A stretch of 44,760 nt of DNA from Myxococcota bacterium (GTDB taxonomy: Bacteria > Myxococcota_A > UBA796 > CAJQPC01). Shown here piece by piece: positions 44,051 to 44,760 of the stretch; the stretch's first letter is position 1, and each line of letters starts with the position of its first letter. The DNA is taken from NCBI GenBank assembly GCA_023150775.1, contig JAKLKE010000015.1, forward strand, positions 1-44,760, in the 5' to 3' direction. The position numbers and the translations under genes are program-made. The notes below the pieces were generated by a model that saw only the letters and a program-made list of their open reading frames with translations, was not told the DNA's origin and ran no database searches.

Positions 44051-44399
44051 AGCTCAATGATCGCTCAAAAATGCCCGAAATTGGCGATTCTGTGGCATTG
44101 GACGCCGGGAGGCGATTGGGTGAGGCCTTGCGGGCAGACGAGGGCATGCGCGATCTGGGATCGATAAAGATCAAGTTTGGCCTGAAGCGCGGCGACAGGA
44201 CGATGCCGAGAGGGCGCAGACTGGCCCCCAATAGACGACCATTCGCCCAGATCGTTCCACGTGGAACACTCTTCGGGAGGTGGCGTAGACGCCACAATTG
44301 ATGGCTCGATGTGTCATGTCGTCGGCACCATCGGCCCACCTCAGCCCCGGCCCCGGAGCCCGAATTCGAGGCTCGGCCATGAACAAGCCGACCGGACGC
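44051..44399. other. Intergenic region around the parS-like site
   Basis: No gene can be supported. Two 76-codon frames overlap on opposite strands (44071-44301 plus, 44065-44295 minus), each without a clear ribosome site or recognisable protein. The parS-like site is the only firm element. Confidence 0.4.
44253..44268. other. parS-like site (ParB binding)
   Basis: CGTTCCACGTGGAACA differs by one end base from the parS sequence TGTTCCACGTGGAACA used by ParB; the inner 14 bases (44254-44267) are a perfect palindrome. parS sites seed ParB spreading for chromosome or plasmid segregation and usually cluster near the replication origin. I see no parA, parB or dnaA gene in the window and no second copy of the site. 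Confidence 0.65.
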
Positions 44400-44760
44400 C
44401 CCCGGACCCCGAGACGACCCGGAAGACCCCGCCGGACCCCAAGCGGACCCCACCGGCCCCCAAGCGGACCCCAAGCGGACCCCACCGGACCCCAAGACAC
44501 CCTAAGCGGACCCCACCGGACCCCAAGAGACCCCATCGGACCTCAAGCGGACCCCAAGAGACCCCAAGCGGACCCCACCGGACCCCAAGCGGACCCCGCC
44601 GGACCCCAAGAGCCCCCCAAGGCCGACACCATCGGACCCCAAGAGTGCCCATCGGATCTCAAGCCGACCCCAACCGACCCCAAGCGGCCCTAAGCGGCCC
44701 CACTGGACCCCAAGCGGCCCTAAGCGGCCCCATTGGACCCCAAGCGGCCCTAAGCGGCCC
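44400..44760 (+). repeat. Degenerate C-rich tandem repeat, continuing past the window
   Basis: About 360 bp consist of 10- to 11-bp units such as GGACCCCAAGC and GGACCCCACC. From about 44680 they become a more regular 30-bp unit of the form AAGCGGCCCTAAGCGGCCCC plus a TGGACCCC end, nearly identical in at least two copies. Reading frames across it give only Pro/Arg- or Gly/Val-rich low-complexity products, so I treat it as non-coding. The minus strand carries runs of four G separated by 6 or 7 bases, a G-quadruplex-prone pattern. Confidence 0.8.

Noticed and set aside
44298-44693. 131-codon Pro/Arg-rich frame (and its Gly/Val-rich reverse at 44341-44652)
   Set aside because: Produced by translation of the C-rich tandem repeat; the unit length is not a stable multiple of three.
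1-44760. CRISPR arrays, tRNA or rRNA genes, transposases
   Set aside because: I looked for regular spaced repeats, cloverleaf-type ends and transposase-like frames and found none.

Overview
The window is a very GC-rich stretch of bacterial chromosome with tightly packed, often overlapping genes. Serine/threonine kinase signalling, secreted beta-helix proteins with MopE-type Asp/Cys repeats, and C-terminal tags made of a Cys motif, a hydrophobic helix and an Arg cluster all point to a myxobacterium or a close relative (Myxococcota). That placement is inferred from gene content; there is no rRNA or other marker here. I see no tRNA, rRNA, CRISPR array or insertion sequence.

Region 1 (1-15119) is a defence-type locus in two divergent operons. 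Leftward from 6433 run a DruA-like (DUF4338) protein, a P-loop ATPase, an unrecognised 467-residue protein and a protein cut by the window edge, each overlapping the next by a few bases. Rightward run a helix-hairpin-helix protein with an apparent Fe-S cysteine loop, a 2,099-residue DEAD-box helicase with a DUF1998-type end (DruE-like), and an unrecognised 383-residue protein. DruA plus DruE is the signature of Druantia, but the layout and the extra genes differ from the described types.

Region 2 (15247-19571) is a toxin/immunity pair: a 1,250-residue polymorphic toxin with an N-terminal eCIS-core (DUF4157) metallopeptidase-like domain, a long hydrophobic Ala/Gly-rich middle and a C-terminal RNase-like tip, overlapped by a probable immunity gene. 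The tip and the immunity gene are visibly less GC-rich. No injection-system structural genes are present in the window.

Region 3 (19697-29376) is a leftward operon: an unrecognised 290-residue protein, two large tandem paralogues (924 and 1,016 residues) and a SNF2-type helicase. The two paralogues share length, start signals and several motifs and are coupled to the helicase; this is the best candidate here for an undescribed system. Regions 1-3 together look like a defence and competition island.

Region 4 (29377-43619) is cell-surface and signalling material: a hairpin cluster, a transmembrane Ser/Thr kinase with a shortened formylglycine-enzyme-like C-terminus, three tandem paralogous secreted beta-helix proteins (the first carrying an apparent frameshift) and an OmpA-type envelope protein with alternating repeat domains.

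Region 5 (43620-44760) has no convincing gene. It holds direct repeats, an AT-rich island with a 20-bp perfect palindrome and another inverted repeat, a near-consensus parS (ParB-binding) site, and a C-rich tandem repeat that runs off the window.
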